A stretch of DNA of 64,000 nucleotides from Azospira oryzae. GTDB lineage: Bacteria > Pseudomonadota > Gammaproteobacteria > Burkholderiales > Rhodocyclaceae. Shown here piece after piece: positions 1 through 7,351 of this stretch; the first letter of the stretch is position 1, and the number at the start of each line of letters is the position of its first letter. The position numbers and the translations under genes were made by a program. The notes below the pieces were generated by a model, which saw nothing but the letters and a program-made list of their open reading frames with translations, made no database searches and had not been told where the DNA came from. The stretch lies in NCBI RefSeq assembly GCF_004217225.1, contig NZ_SHKM01000001.1, positions 1,402,137 to 1,466,136 of the forward strand, written 5' to 3'.

Positions 1-144
1 GCCATCGCCTTCGACCAGCAGGGCCAGGCGGTCCACGATGCCGGGTCACTGGCGGCGGGCCAGCGCCTGACCCTGCGCCTGCACCGGGGCGAACGCCAGG
101 TGGAAGTGCGGGGCGAATCCGACAGCGCCGCCGGAGCGAACTGA
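1..144 (+). CDS. xseA: Exodeoxyribonuclease VII large subunit, C-terminal fragment
   Basis: This is an open frame from the first base to TGA at 142-144, so only the last 47 residues are present. It reads AIAFDQQGQAVHDAGSLAAG and continues with a basic tail. That matches the C-terminal beta-rich segment of XseA, where a 'G-A-I-x-x-D-x-x-G' strand is followed by 'L-x-x-G-x-x-L-x-L-x-x-G'. The enzyme degrades single-stranded DNA together with XseB. Assignment rests on a short tail, so it is probable rather than certain. The gene continues upstream of the window. Confidence 0.6.
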   Translation, partial: AIAFDQQGQAVHDAGSLAAGQRLTLRLHRGERQVEVRGESDSAAGAN

Positions 145-174
145 ACAATCCCGGGGAACCGCCGCCGACTTGCG

Positions 175-203
175 TTGTCTGTGGTGCTGCGACTGTCTAG
201 AAT
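175..203 (+). promoter_or_regulatory. Sigma-70 type promoter of sodB
   Basis: A -35-like TTGTCT (175-180) is separated by exactly 17 bases from a -10-like TAGAAT (198-203). This would place the transcription start near 210 and the sodB ATG at 247, with a CGGAG ribosome-binding site just upstream. Confidence 0.55.
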
Positions 204-246
204 TGACGGTTACCCCAACCAACCCGCCTACTAAACGGAGAATAAG

Positions 247-834
247 ATGGAACATCAACTGCCCGCCCTGCCCTACGCCAAGAACGCCCTGGCTCCCCAC
301 ATTTCCGAAGAAACCTTCGACTACCACTACGGCAAGCACCACCAGGCCTACGTGACCAACCTGAACAACCTGATCAAGGGCACCGAGTACGAGAACCTGG
401 GTCTGGAAGAAATCTTCAAGAAGGCTCCCGCCGGCGGCATCTACAACAACGCCGCCCAGGTGTGGAACCACACTTTCTTCTGGAGCTCCATGAAGCCCGC
501 CGGCGGCGGCGCTCCTGCTGGCGCCCTGGCTGACGCCATCAACAAGAAGTGGGGTTCCTTCGACGAGTTCAAGAAGGCCTTCACCGCCTCCGCCGTGGGC
601 AACTTCGGTTCCGGCTGGACCTGGCTGGTGAAGAAGGACGACGGCTCCGTGGACATCGTCAACACCGGCGCCGCCGGCAACCCCCTGAAGACCGGCGAAG
701 GCAAGCCCCTGCTGACCATCGACGTGTGGGAACACGCCTACTACATCGACTACCGCAACGCCCGTCCCAAGTTCGTCGAGACCTTCCTGGCCTCCCTGGC
801 CAACTGGGACTTCGCTGCCCAGAACTTCGCCTGA
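247..834 (+). CDS. sodB: Iron superoxide dismutase
   Basis: A cytoplasmic SodB of 195 residues that dismutates superoxide to H2O2 and O2. The four metal ligands of the family are visible: His27 in the N-terminal helix, His75 in QVWNHTFFW, and Asp and His in [10 protein letters not shown] near residues 158-162. The residues around the ligands ([17 protein letters not shown] and the single-subunit bacterial length) favour the iron form. The ATG is preceded by CGGAGAATAAG, a good ribosome-binding site. A factor-independent terminator follows directly, so the gene is probably monocistronic. In an organism that switches between oxygen and nitrogen-oxide respiration it protects iron-sulfur enzymes. 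Confidence 0.95.
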   Translation: MEHQLPALPYAKNALAPHISEETFDYHYGKHHQAYVTNLNNLIKGTEYENLGLEEIFKKAPAGGIYNNAAQVWNHTFFWSSMKPAGGGAPAGALADAINKKWGSFDEFKKAFTASAVGNFGSGWTWLVKKDDGSVDIVNTGAAGNPLKTGEGKPLLTIDVWEHAYYIDYRNARPKFVETFLASLANWDFAAQNFA

Positions 835-851
835 TCACCTGATCTGGCCGC

Positions 852-882
852 AAAACGGGACTGGCAACAGTCCCGTTTTTTT
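852..882 (+). terminator. Intrinsic terminator after sodB
   Basis: A CGGGACT/AGTCCCG stem with a six-base loop is followed by seven T residues. Confidence 0.9.
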
Positions 883-905
883 ATGCCCGGATTTTTCTAG
901 CAATC

Positions 906-1583
906 ATGCAACAAGCCACCGACGCCTTTACGCTCGCCTGCCGCCACGACGATTTCAGCGACTGGCACCAGGGCCGATGCCGCTACGCCGTGTGGGCCAT
1001 TGCCGCCGACACCCCGGCGCTGACCACTGCCGTGGACAGCCTCAAGGCGCAGCTGGCACCCTGGCTGCTGCCCGGCTACCGGCGCCAGCCCCACATCACG
1101 GTGGCCCTGGGCGGTTTTCCCGCCCCGGCGCGGCAACGGGCCGACGACTACAGCCCCGCCTGCCTCGCCGCCCAGGTGGCGGCCCTGGAGCGGACAGCGC
1201 CGCCGCCCTTTTCCCTGGAACTGGGCCTCTGCGCCACCTTCGCCTCGGCCCCCTACCTGGCGGTGGGAGGCGACGGCCCCAGCCTGCTGCAACTGCGCCA
1301 GGCCCTGCTCGACTCCCATCCGGAGCGGGACGACTTCCCCTACACCCCCCACCTGACCCTGGGCCTCTACGACGACACCTATCCCCTGGCGCCCATGCAG
1401 GCGCGGCTGCAGGGCCTCGCCCCGGGACCGGGCCTGGTGCTGCCGGTGCGCCACCTGGACCTGATGACCTACGCCGCCGACACCATCGGCGGCCCCCTGC
1501 ACACCGCGGCCCGCTTTGACCTGCAGCAGCGGCGCCTGGAAGCGGAACCGCAAGCCCTGGCCGGGCTCTTTACCCAGCTTTAA
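906..1583 (+). CDS. 2'-5' RNA ligase / 2H phosphoesterase family protein
   Basis: A 225-residue protein carrying the two H-x-T signatures that define the 2H phosphoesterase fold: PHITVAL around His63 and PHLTLGL around His149. Family members (LigT/ThpR, cyclic phosphodiesterases) act on 2'-5' or 2',3'-cyclic phosphate bonds in RNA or nucleotides. The substrate here cannot be told from sequence. It is longer than E. coli ThpR (about 176 residues), with an N-terminal extension of about 25 residues. It directly precedes the ClpX-like gene and may share its transcript. Confidence 0.75.
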   Translation: MQQATDAFTLACRHDDFSDWHQGRCRYAVWAIAADTPALTTAVDSLKAQLAPWLLPGYRRQPHITVALGGFPAPARQRADDYSPACLAAQVAALERTAPPPFSLELGLCATFASAPYLAVGGDGPSLLQLRQALLDSHPERDDFPYTPHLTLGLYDDTYPLAPMQARLQGLAPGPGLVLPVRHLDLMTYAADTIGGPLHTAARFDLQQRRLEAEPQALAGLFTQL

Positions 1584-1653
1584 CCGACGACGGGTAGTCG
1601 CCGGCGCCCGGCTGGATTACAGTCACGGCAACGTCATTGCCCCGGATACCGCC

Positions 1654-2655
1654 GTGCTGCCCGAGAACGCCACCCCCAGCGCCATCGTCAAATACCTCAA
1701 CCAGTACGTCATCGGCCAGGAAGAGGCCAAGCGCGTGCTGGCGGTGGCGGTCTACGCCCACTACCGCAAGCTCACCGCCGCCGGCGAGACGGTGCGCCTG
1801 GACAAGAGCAACGTCCTCATCATCGGCCCCACCGGCACCGGCAAGACCCTGCTGTGCGAGACCCTCTCCCGCTTCCTGCAGGTGCCCTTCGTCACCACCG
1901 ACGCCACCTCCCTGGCCCAGACCAAGTACGTCGGCGAGGAGATCGAGGCCATCCTGCTGCGCCTGCTGGAAAAGGCCGGCGGCGACACGGAGCGGGCTGG
2001 GCGCGGCATCGTCTTCATCGACGAGATCGACAAGCTCAAGGCCCGCCCCGGGGAAGCGGCCCGGGTCCAGGCCACTTCCGGCGAGAGCGTGCAGCACGCC
2101 CTGCTGAAGATCATGGAAGGCTATCCGGTGCGGCTGCCGGACAACCGCAGCATCGACACCTCGGGCATCCTCTTCATCTGCGGCGGCGCCTTCGTCGGCC
2201 TGGAGCAGATCATGGAGAAGAGCCACAGCTTCGGCTACATCGGTACCGGCGAGGACGACAACCAGAACATCCTGGACCGCCTCAACAGCCGGGTGAAGCC
2301 CACCGACCTCTTCGAATTCGGCCTGATCCCCGAATTCACCGGCCGCCTGCCGGTGGTGGCCCGCTTCCAGGACCTCTCCAAGGCCATGCTGGTGCGGGTC
2401 ATGACCGAGCCGAAGAACTCCCTCTACAACCAGTTCCGCCTGCTGCTGCAAAGCGAGGGGGTGGAACTGCAGATCGAGCCGGCGGTGTTCCAGCAGATCG
2501 CCGAAATCGCCTTCGAATACAAGACCGGCGCCCGCAGCCTGCGGGGCATCTTCGAGGAACTGCTGACCCCGGTGCTCTACGCCGTGCCCGACCACAAGGA
2601 AGTGAAAAAGGTGGTCATCAAGTCCCTCTTCGAAGACCCCAGCTACTACAAGTAA
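1654..2655 (+). CDS. ClpX-like AAA+ ATPase lacking the zinc-binding domain
   Basis: The body aligns throughout with ClpX: YVIGQEEAKRVLAVAVYAHY, Walker A GPTGTGKT, Walker B IVFIDEID, the GLIPEFTGRLPVV segment, and the C-terminal KTGARSLRGIFEELL sensor-2 helix. The N-terminal C4 zinc finger that binds adaptors in true ClpX is absent. The pore loop is KYVG instead of GYVG, keeping the aromatic residue. The stretch that should carry the ClpP-docking IGF tripeptide reads SFGYIGTG. It may therefore act as a ClpP-independent unfoldase or remodelling factor (inference). No in-frame ATG exists. GTG 1654 is chosen because homology starts right after it; the frame stays open back to a TTG at 1516, overlapping the previous gene. 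Confidence 0.8.
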   Translation: MLPENATPSAIVKYLNQYVIGQEEAKRVLAVAVYAHYRKLTAAGETVRLDKSNVLIIGPTGTGKTLLCETLSRFLQVPFVTTDATSLAQTKYVGEEIEAILLRLLEKAGGDTERAGRGIVFIDEIDKLKARPGEAARVQATSGESVQHALLKIMEGYPVRLPDNRSIDTSGILFICGGAFVGLEQIMEKSHSFGYIGTGEDDNQNILDRLNSRVKPTDLFEFGLIPEFTGRLPVVARFQDLSKAMLVRVMTEPKNSLYNQFRLLLQSEGVELQIEPAVFQQIAEIAFEYKTGARSLRGIFEELLTPVLYAVPDHKEVKKVVIKSLFEDPSYYK

Positions 2656-2671
2656 GCGCAAAGGCTCCAGC

Positions 2672-3319
2672 ATGACCTACGGCATCACCGACCTGGCCAC
2701 CTTCATCCTCGGCACCATCTTCATCGTCCTGCTGCCCGGGCCCAATTCCATGTACGTCACCCTGGTGGCCTCCCGCTGGGGCATCGCCGCCGGCTACCGG
2801 GGCGCCTGCGGCATCTTCCTCGGCGACCTGATCCTGATGATCCTGGCCGCCTCCGGCGTCGCCTCCCTGCTGGTGGCGGTGCCGGCCCTGTTCATGGTGC
2901 TCAAGTACGCCGGCGGCGCCTACCTGGTGTGGCTCGGCATCGGCCTGCTGCGGGCCGCGGTGCAGCGCTGGCGCGGCATCGAGGCGCCCGCCAGCCGCCT
3001 GAGCGAAGGCGACGCCCGCCAGCCCTTTCGCACCGCCCTCGTCATCAGCCTGATGAACCCCAAGGCCATCCTCTTCTTCGTCTCCTTCTTCATCCAGTTC
3101 GTCTCCCCGGACTACCCCCACCCGGCCCTGTCCTTCCTCATCCTCGGCGCCATCGTCCAGTTCTGCAGCGCCCTCTACCTCTCCGCCCTGATCTTCGGCG
3201 GCAGCTATCTGGCCGATGCCTTCCGCCGGCGCCGCCGCCTCTCCGCCGGGGCCACCGGCGCCGTCGGCGGCCTCTTCATCGGCTTCGGAGTCAAGCTGGC
3301 GGGCGCCAGCCTGCGCTGA
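2672..3319 (+). CDS. leuE: LysE/RhtB-family amino-acid exporter, LeuE type
   Basis: A 215-residue inner-membrane protein with about six hydrophobic segments. It shows the RhtB-family N-terminal signature LPGPNSMYV, followed by a GACGIFLGD segment and the conserved ISLMNPKAILFFVSFF helix. The overall match, including length, is to the LeuE/YeaS branch, which exports leucine and related neutral amino acids by proton antiport. Substrate specificity is inferred from similarity only. It lies 16 bases after the ClpX-like gene and ends in a bidirectional terminator. Confidence 0.8.
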   Translation: MTYGITDLATFILGTIFIVLLPGPNSMYVTLVASRWGIAAGYRGACGIFLGDLILMILAASGVASLLVAVPALFMVLKYAGGAYLVWLGIGLLRAAVQRWRGIEAPASRLSEGDARQPFRTALVISLMNPKAILFFVSFFIQFVSPDYPHPALSFLILGAIVQFCSALYLSALIFGGSYLADAFRRRRRLSAGATGAVGGLFIGFGVKLAGASLR

Positions 3320-3353
3320 CGGTGCCGGGCCGGCAGGGCCGCCACCAGCAAGA

Positions 3354-3379
3354 AAAAAGGCGCCCGCGGGCGCCTTTTT
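3354..3379. terminator. Bidirectional terminator between leuE and carbonic anhydrase
   Basis: A perfect GGCGCCC/GGGCGCC stem is flanked by five A on one side and five T on the other. It can end transcription from both converging genes. Confidence 0.9.
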
Positions 3380-3401
3380 CGTTCCCTGCCGAGAGCCGGT
3401 C

Positions 3402-4037
3402 TCAGGTGGCATTGACCTCGGGATTGTCGGAGAGGGAGACGAAGGACATGGTGCGACCGTCGAGGGCGTCGATGGCGCCGTTCTCGATGTCATAGATCCA
3501 GCCGTGCAGGTTCAGCTTGCGCTGGGCCAGGGCCAGGGCCACCGCCGGATGGGTGCGGATGTTGGCCAGCTGGGCGATGACGTTCTCCCTCACCAGGTCG
3601 TCGGCCCGCTCCCGGGGCGTGGCGTATTCCCTGGCGGAGATGATGGCCTTGGCCGCATCCGCATAGCGCAGCCAGTGGGCCACGGCCGGCAGGTGGTCGA
3701 GGCACTGGCAGCTGGAGATGGCCGCCATGGCGCCGCAGTTGGAGTGGCCGCAGATGACCACGTCGGTCACCTTGAGCACGGAGACGGCGTATTCCACGGT
3801 GGCGGAAACGCCGCCGGGCTCGGGCCCGTAGGAGGGCACGATGTTGCCCGCGTTGCGGATGACGAAAAGGTCGCCCGGCTCCTGCTGGGTCAGCAGCTCG
3901 GGCACCACCCGGCTGTCGGAGCAGGTGACGAAGAGCACCTTGGGACTCTGGCCGTCGGCCAGATGGCGGAACAGTTCCGAACGGGCCGGGAAGACCTCTT
4001 TCTGGAACTTGAGAAAACCATCAATGATCTTTTGCAC
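3402..4037 (-). CDS. can: Beta-class carbonic anhydrase
   Basis: A 211-residue cytosolic zinc enzyme interconverting CO2 and bicarbonate. The zinc ligands and catalytic dyad of the beta class are present: Cys39, Asp41 and Arg43 in VTCSDSRV, then His98 and Cys101 in [10 protein letters not shown]. The start is GTG (complement of 4035-4037), because the nearest ATG (4051) is out of frame. The first residues, [16 protein letters not shown], match the family's usual N-terminus. Sometimes called a cyanate-type (CynT-like) carbonic anhydrase, but no cyanase gene is nearby. Confidence 0.92.
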   Translation of the reverse strand: MQKIIDGFLKFQKEVFPARSELFRHLADGQSPKVLFVTCSDSRVVPELLTQQEPGDLFVIRNAGNIVPSYGPEPGGVSATVEYAVSVLKVTDVVICGHSNCGAMAAISSCQCLDHLPAVAHWLRYADAAKAIISAREYATPRERADDLVRENVIAQLANIRTHPAVALALAQRKLNLHGWIYDIENGAIDALDGRTMSFVSLSDNPEVNAT

Positions 4038-4051
4038 TTGGAAGCACCCAT

Positions 4052-4274
4052 GAACTGAGGGAATGTGGGACCGCCGCCATTATCCCCCATGCCGCCGGAG
4101 GAACAAGGCAGGGGCCGCAGGCCCGCTGCCCGGCCCGTCGGCGGAGCGCCTGCCGGCGCCGGGCCCCACGCCTCCGGCAATGTTGGCGGCGGCAATGGCG
4201 GCGGCGCTTCGACCGCACCGTCCGACGGGGAGTTCAGGCCTGTCGGCTCCGCCGCCCCGCCCGGGTGGCTGGCA
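4052..4274. other. Intergenic stretch, nothing recognised
   Basis: About 220 bases of very GC-rich sequence between carbonic anhydrase and the DapB-like gene. Open frames exist on both strands, but they lack a start with a ribosome-binding site and have no recognisable protein content. Confidence 0.4.
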
Positions 4275-4946
4275 CTACAGCCAGCCCCGGGTGATGAACT
4301 CCATGATCGGGTAGAGGCGCTTTTCCAGCGCCTTGCCATGCACCGCCTCGACGATGCGCGACACCCCGGCGGCGTAAGGCGCCTCCCCCTGGACCCGGGT
4401 TTCCAGGCGCAGGCTGCAGGCCCCGTCGCTGATGCTGAGGCGGTGGAAGGCATGGCGCGGCAGGTCGGCCTCGGGAATGCCCAGTTCCTCCCGCTGCACC
4501 CGGGGGTCCCGCACCGAGCGGATCGCCTCCGGACCCAGGCCGACGGAAGCCGCCAGATTCACCGCCGTCCCCGGCACCGAGCTTTTACTCGCCTGGTGGG
4601 ACTCCACCAGTTCCATCTCGTAGCCGCGGAAGAAATGGCCGCTGGCCTCCAGCATGGCCATGAACTTGAGCATCAGGATATTGGTGTTGGGGCACAGCAG
4701 CACCGGAAACTCCAGCGCCTCCCGCTCCAGGGCGGAGCCGGTGGAAAGCTCGATCAGGGGCGACGCCGTGGCGCGGCAGAAAGCCGCCACCGCCTCCAGC
4801 TCCCGCCCCGAACCGGCATGGACAACGATGGCCGGTGCGTCCTCGGCCTGCCGGCCCCAGGGCACGACCTGAAAGGGATGGCCCAACTGGTGGGAAGAGA
4901 GGAGCTCACTGGCGAGCTTGCCGGTACCGACGATGACGACTTGCAT
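4275..4946 (-). CDS. DapB-like (dihydrodipicolinate reductase-family) oxidoreductase
   Basis: A 223-residue protein with an N-terminal dinucleotide-binding start (VVIVGTGKLASELL) and the DapB signature region ELVESHQASKSSVPGTA. The latter corresponds to E-x-H-H-x-x-K-x-D-x-P-S-G-T-A in lysine-pathway DapB. The catalytic double His is changed to a single His (HQ) and the first glycine motif is shortened. It is therefore more likely a divergent paralogue than the housekeeping enzyme. It is clearly related by fold; the reaction is unknown. The gene stands alone and ends close to no obvious partner. Confidence 0.6.
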   Translation of the reverse strand: MQVVIVGTGKLASELLSSHQLGHPFQVVPWGRQAEDAPAIVVHAGSGRELEAVAAFCRATASPLIELSTGSALEREALEFPVLLCPNTNILMLKFMAMLEASGHFFRGYEMELVESHQASKSSVPGTAVNLAASVGLGPEAIRSVRDPRVQREELGIPEADLPRHAFHRLSISDGACSLRLETRVQGEAPYAAGVSRIVEAVHGKALEKRLYPIMEFITRGWL

Positions 4947-5033
4947 GGGAAGGTGGGAGGAAGGCAGAACTGGGAGTATAGCGAAGCTCCGGCGTGCAGC
5001 TCGGCTGCTTATTTAGGGGTAAGCACAACCAGG

Positions 5034-5063
5034 AAGAGAAAAGGCGCCTAGCAGCGCCTTTTC
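5034..5063. terminator. Terminator-like hairpin upstream of the DapB-like gene
   Basis: A GAGAAAAGGCGC/GCGCCTTTTCTC palindrome with a six-base loop. A- and T-rich arms allow termination in both directions. It probably insulates the cassette array from its neighbour. Confidence 0.75.
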
Positions 5064-5070
5064 TCCTCCT

Positions 5071-5121
5071 GCTATCGACCTCAAGCGGTAATTTCCCGCT
5101 AGGGAAAGCAGATTTTCAACG
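5071..5121 (-). repeat. Array-end repeat, copy 1
   Basis: A stretch of about 45-50 bases immediately beyond the last attC of array A. It recurs, with a few changes and a short indel, at 15826-15873 beyond the last attC of array B. The shared core on this strand is CTAGGGAAAGCAGAT followed by TTCAACG. Confidence 0.75.
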
Positions 5122-5200
5122 TGGCGCTAACCGGCGCTGCGCGGCTTAATCGCGCAGCGTCCAGCGACCGGAGGGAGCAAGGTTGAGCGCCGGGTTAGCG
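5114..5200 (-). repeat. attC site of cassette A1
   Basis: Minus-strand outer core CGCTAAC at the stop codon of the A1 gene and a far core GTTGAAA, enclosing a long imperfect palindrome (outer arms around CGGCGCT/AGCGCCG, inner GCGCGG/CGCGC). It is 87 bases, nearly the same sequence as the site at 17842-17928 in the other array. The far core is degenerate (A for pyrimidine). Confidence 0.8.
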
Positions 5201-6025
5201 GTCTTCATCGAGCTTACTGAGCAGAAAGCTTGCAATGCTGCCAACCATCTCAATAGCAGCCTTAGCTTCGGTGTTTGTAATCGAAGGCAACCACGGACGC
5301 CCGTGACCTGTGCCCTCTTTGTTCCGGAGGCGATTAATAGCGCAGGCAGTTTGAAACATTGAGCGTTCGAGTGCTTTGGTTGGAGACTCGCCCGGTTGTG
5401 CGTTTTGTTCAGGAACAGTAAGTCCGAGTGCCACATAGGCTTGCCCAAGCAGACCTTGAAAGTTGGCTCCGCTTGGATACGAACCCCATTTTGTCTGAAG
5501 GATGTGTGCGGCGGTTGCTTCAAGAAGGTCTTTGCCAGTACCGGAAAGCAATGCTGCGTCGTGGGCGCCTTTCTGAGCCCGACGTGCATATGCATGAAGT
5601 GCTTGGGATAACTCACGGCCTTTAAGGCTTTCCAGAACTTTTGGTCGAATGTCTCCATCCTTAGAAAGTTCATAACCTTCGGCGTCAAATGCAGAAATGG
5701 CATTCAGAATCGGTTCTGTGCCAACAAAATTGGCCGATTGCTCTCGAAATCCCCCTGATGCTCGGACTTTTGATAGGAGTTGTTCAATGAGTTTTGAGCC
5801 AGCGATGGGGTCGTTGTCGATTGCCCATGACAGAATCGCTCGGACTCTCTTGGCCTTCCCAATTACTTGACCTTGAGCTTTTGGGTCTGCCAAGGTTAAA
5901 CCGGTCCGCCCAACGTAAAACTCTATGTCGGAATGAGAAGGCTCACGATACTCTCCATTGGATTTTGAATCGTCAACGAGCTGTGCTAGCGCAGCGATTA
6001 TGGTGTCGGTAATTGGCAGCGTCAT
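5195..6025 (-). CDS. Cassette A1: abortive-infection (Abi_C-like) protein
   Basis: A 276-residue soluble protein. The C-terminal 70 residues, containing INRLRNKEGTGHGRPWLP and a following alanine-rich helix, resemble the abortive-infection C-terminal domain. In that domain, a Leu-Arg-Asn-Lys...Gly-His-Gly motif precedes a final helix. The N-terminal 200 residues are helical and not recognised. No membrane segment or signal peptide. Its TAA stop lies inside the attC core, as in integron cassettes. There is only a weak ribosome-binding site before the ATG. GC content is clearly lower than that of the flanking chromosome. The likely role is phage defence by abortive infection, but this is inferred from one motif and from the cassette context. 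Confidence 0.65.
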   Translation of the reverse strand: MTLPITDTIIAALAQLVDDSKSNGEYREPSHSDIEFYVGRTGLTLADPKAQGQVIGKAKRVRAILSWAIDNDPIAGSKLIEQLLSKVRASGGFREQSANFVGTEPILNAISAFDAEGYELSKDGDIRPKVLESLKGRELSQALHAYARRAQKGAHDAALLSGTGKDLLEATAAHILQTKWGSYPSGANFQGLLGQAYVALGLTVPEQNAQPGESPTKALERSMFQTACAINRLRNKEGTGHGRPWLPSITNTEAKAAIEMVGSIASFLLSKLDEDR

Positions 6026-6034
6026 ATTCTTAAC

Positions 6035-6101
6035 CGCTAACGGTTGAATTCACCGGCCTGCGCGGCTTTACGCGCAGATCCGGTGGAATGATGGGTTGGG
6101 C
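6035..6101 (-). repeat. attC site of cassette A2
   Basis: A GCCCAAC core (minus strand) is followed by a compact stem ATTCCACCGG/CCGGTGAAT with inner CTGCGCG/CGCGCAG, ending in GTTAGCG. It is 67 bases, almost identical to the site at 16350-16416 in array B. Confidence 0.85.
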
Positions 6102-6110
6102 AGCGCGGTA

Positions 6111-7046
6111 TCACCAGATCCTCTTGATTGAGACAGAGTCGAGAGCTGCAATCACCCGCTTGGCCTCAGTCGAGTATTCTGACTCAACAAGTGGTTTAAG
6201 CGCTTTCACCATTAGCTCCCTGAGCTTCTCGTAGTAAGCGGTATAAAGGTCATCGTCGAGCTCGCCTCTGGACTCAAAGAGGGTAAAGGTATGGTGTTGC
6301 ATTCCATCTAACCAAGCTTTGAATCCTTCTTCATCGTCTCGCATGGCCACAAGAAATGCCTTGGGTGAAGTAACTAGGGCCTTCGATAACTCAATGCCAA
6401 TCTCTGCGACTAATGCCCCATCCCTTGTCCTCCAACGCTCCAACAATTGCGCTATCGTTTTTTCACCGATCTTCTCATCCAACGTAGCTAATAGTCTTGG
6501 GCCAACATCCATAGCCCAATCTGCAGCACGAGGGTCTGTCTCAGCACCATGAGCAGCGCCATTCAATAATGGAAGCATGTCTTCTAGAGCTGAAACCTCT
6601 CTCTGGCTCAGGACATCACGGCTCTTCAAGCTATAAATGAGTGGGCGAATTCCCTTGCGGGTTATTTCGATGCCTCTAGCTTCTGCAATTCCTCGAAGCT
6701 TTGACTCGAGTTCAATTCTTAGTCCGGCAAGTGCCAGGTTCGGATCATCTCCGGCAACTGACTCAAACGCATATATATGGCGCTCCATCCCAGGTGCATC
6801 TTGAATAGGTGAAAGTAAGCCCGCTTCTTTTGCCTTTACTTCGGCGTTAATGAAATCTTGGAATTGAATCTTGACGCCACCGGGCAACTCAATGGCCTTG
6901 AAAAGCGGAGCTAGCCAAGGAAGTACTGCTATAGCCAATAAACTTACAGTTGTCCCATCAATCTTGAGGTCAGGAGCATAGGTGTGGATCAGCGCAACCA
7001 GTAGTGCGCCGAACGTAATTGCAAACTGAATCAGCCGAACACTCAT
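6111..7046 (-). CDS. Cassette A2: membrane-anchored protein of unknown function
   Basis: A 311-residue protein. Two hydrophobic helices (about residues 5-24 and 33-50) anchor it. The rest is a hydrophilic, mostly helical domain with the segment LLNGAAHGAETDP near residue 160, followed by a long helix. An 'A-x-H-G' segment in such a helical context recalls HEPN/DUF4145-like domains of defence proteins, but this is weak. It is a single cassette gene on the minus strand with low GC. The ATG lacks a ribosome-binding site. Its TGA lies ten bases before its attC. The function is not known. Confidence 0.6.
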   Translation of the reverse strand: MSVRLIQFAITFGALLVALIHTYAPDLKIDGTTVSLLAIAVLPWLAPLFKAIELPGGVKIQFQDFINAEVKAKEAGLLSPIQDAPGMERHIYAFESVAGDDPNLALAGLRIELESKLRGIAEARGIEITRKGIRPLIYSLKSRDVLSQREVSALEDMLPLLNGAAHGAETDPRAADWAMDVGPRLLATLDEKIGEKTIAQLLERWRTRDGALVAEIGIELSKALVTSPKAFLVAMRDDEEGFKAWLDGMQHHTFTLFESRGELDDDLYTAYYEKLRELMVKALKPLVESEYSTEAKRVIAALDSVSIKRIW

Positions 7047-7052
7047 AGCAAT

Positions 7053-7160
7053 GCCCTACGTGAAGTAGACGGCAAAACTGCCGTATGAGCCAGCGGAATG
7101 CCGTATGAGCTGGAAAACGCGGCAGCCTGGGAGGCTTCCAAATAGAGGCTTCCGTTAGAT
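7053..7160 (-). repeat. Degenerate attC- or attI-like boundary upstream of cassette A2
   Basis: On the minus strand an ATCTAAC core (7154-7160) precedes, after about 100 bases, GTAGGGC (7053-7059), one base off the usual GTTGGGC. The interior has two direct copies of CTCATACGGCA rather than a clean palindrome. It may be the damaged attC of a lost upstream cassette. Confidence 0.3.
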
Positions 7161-7351
7161 CGGCAGCGATACTTGCGGGGATAGATGGCAGTCATACGCG
7201 GCCCGGTTCAATGTCGAGTTGATTCTGCCAGTCGCCCAGCCAAATGTCATGCACGCGGAATTTTTGCGAACGGCTGCATTGGCGCGACTTCCCTTACGCC
7301 CACTGATGGCCGTCTCCAGCCATCGACCGCAGACTTACCTAAAGAAAGGAA
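7161..7351. other. Intergenic sequence between array A and moaA
   Basis: About 190 bases of lower-GC sequence with no recognisable gene, terminator or promoter. It is probably cassette-array debris. Confidence 0.4.

Larger units (their letters stand above)
5114..7160 (-). mobile_element. Array A: two-cassette CALIN-like array
   Basis: Two minus-strand cassettes with attC-like sites nearly the same as sites in array B. It ends beyond the last attC with the 45-base repeat shared with array B. No integrase. Confidence 0.75.

Noticed and set aside
46-735. Long minus-strand frame opposite sodB and many similar long frames throughout
   Set aside because: GC-rich codon bias creates mirror-image frames. 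They are low in complexity, lack ribosome-binding sites and lie on top of clear genes.
4063-4314. Plus-strand frame between carbonic anhydrase and the DapB-like gene
   Set aside because: It is proline/alanine-rich, has no ribosome-binding site, and overlaps the start of the carbonic anhydrase leader and the end of the DapB-like gene.
7053-7160. A third clean attC in array A
   Set aside because: Cores are degenerate and the interior holds direct rather than inverted repeats, so it is listed only as a low-confidence boundary.
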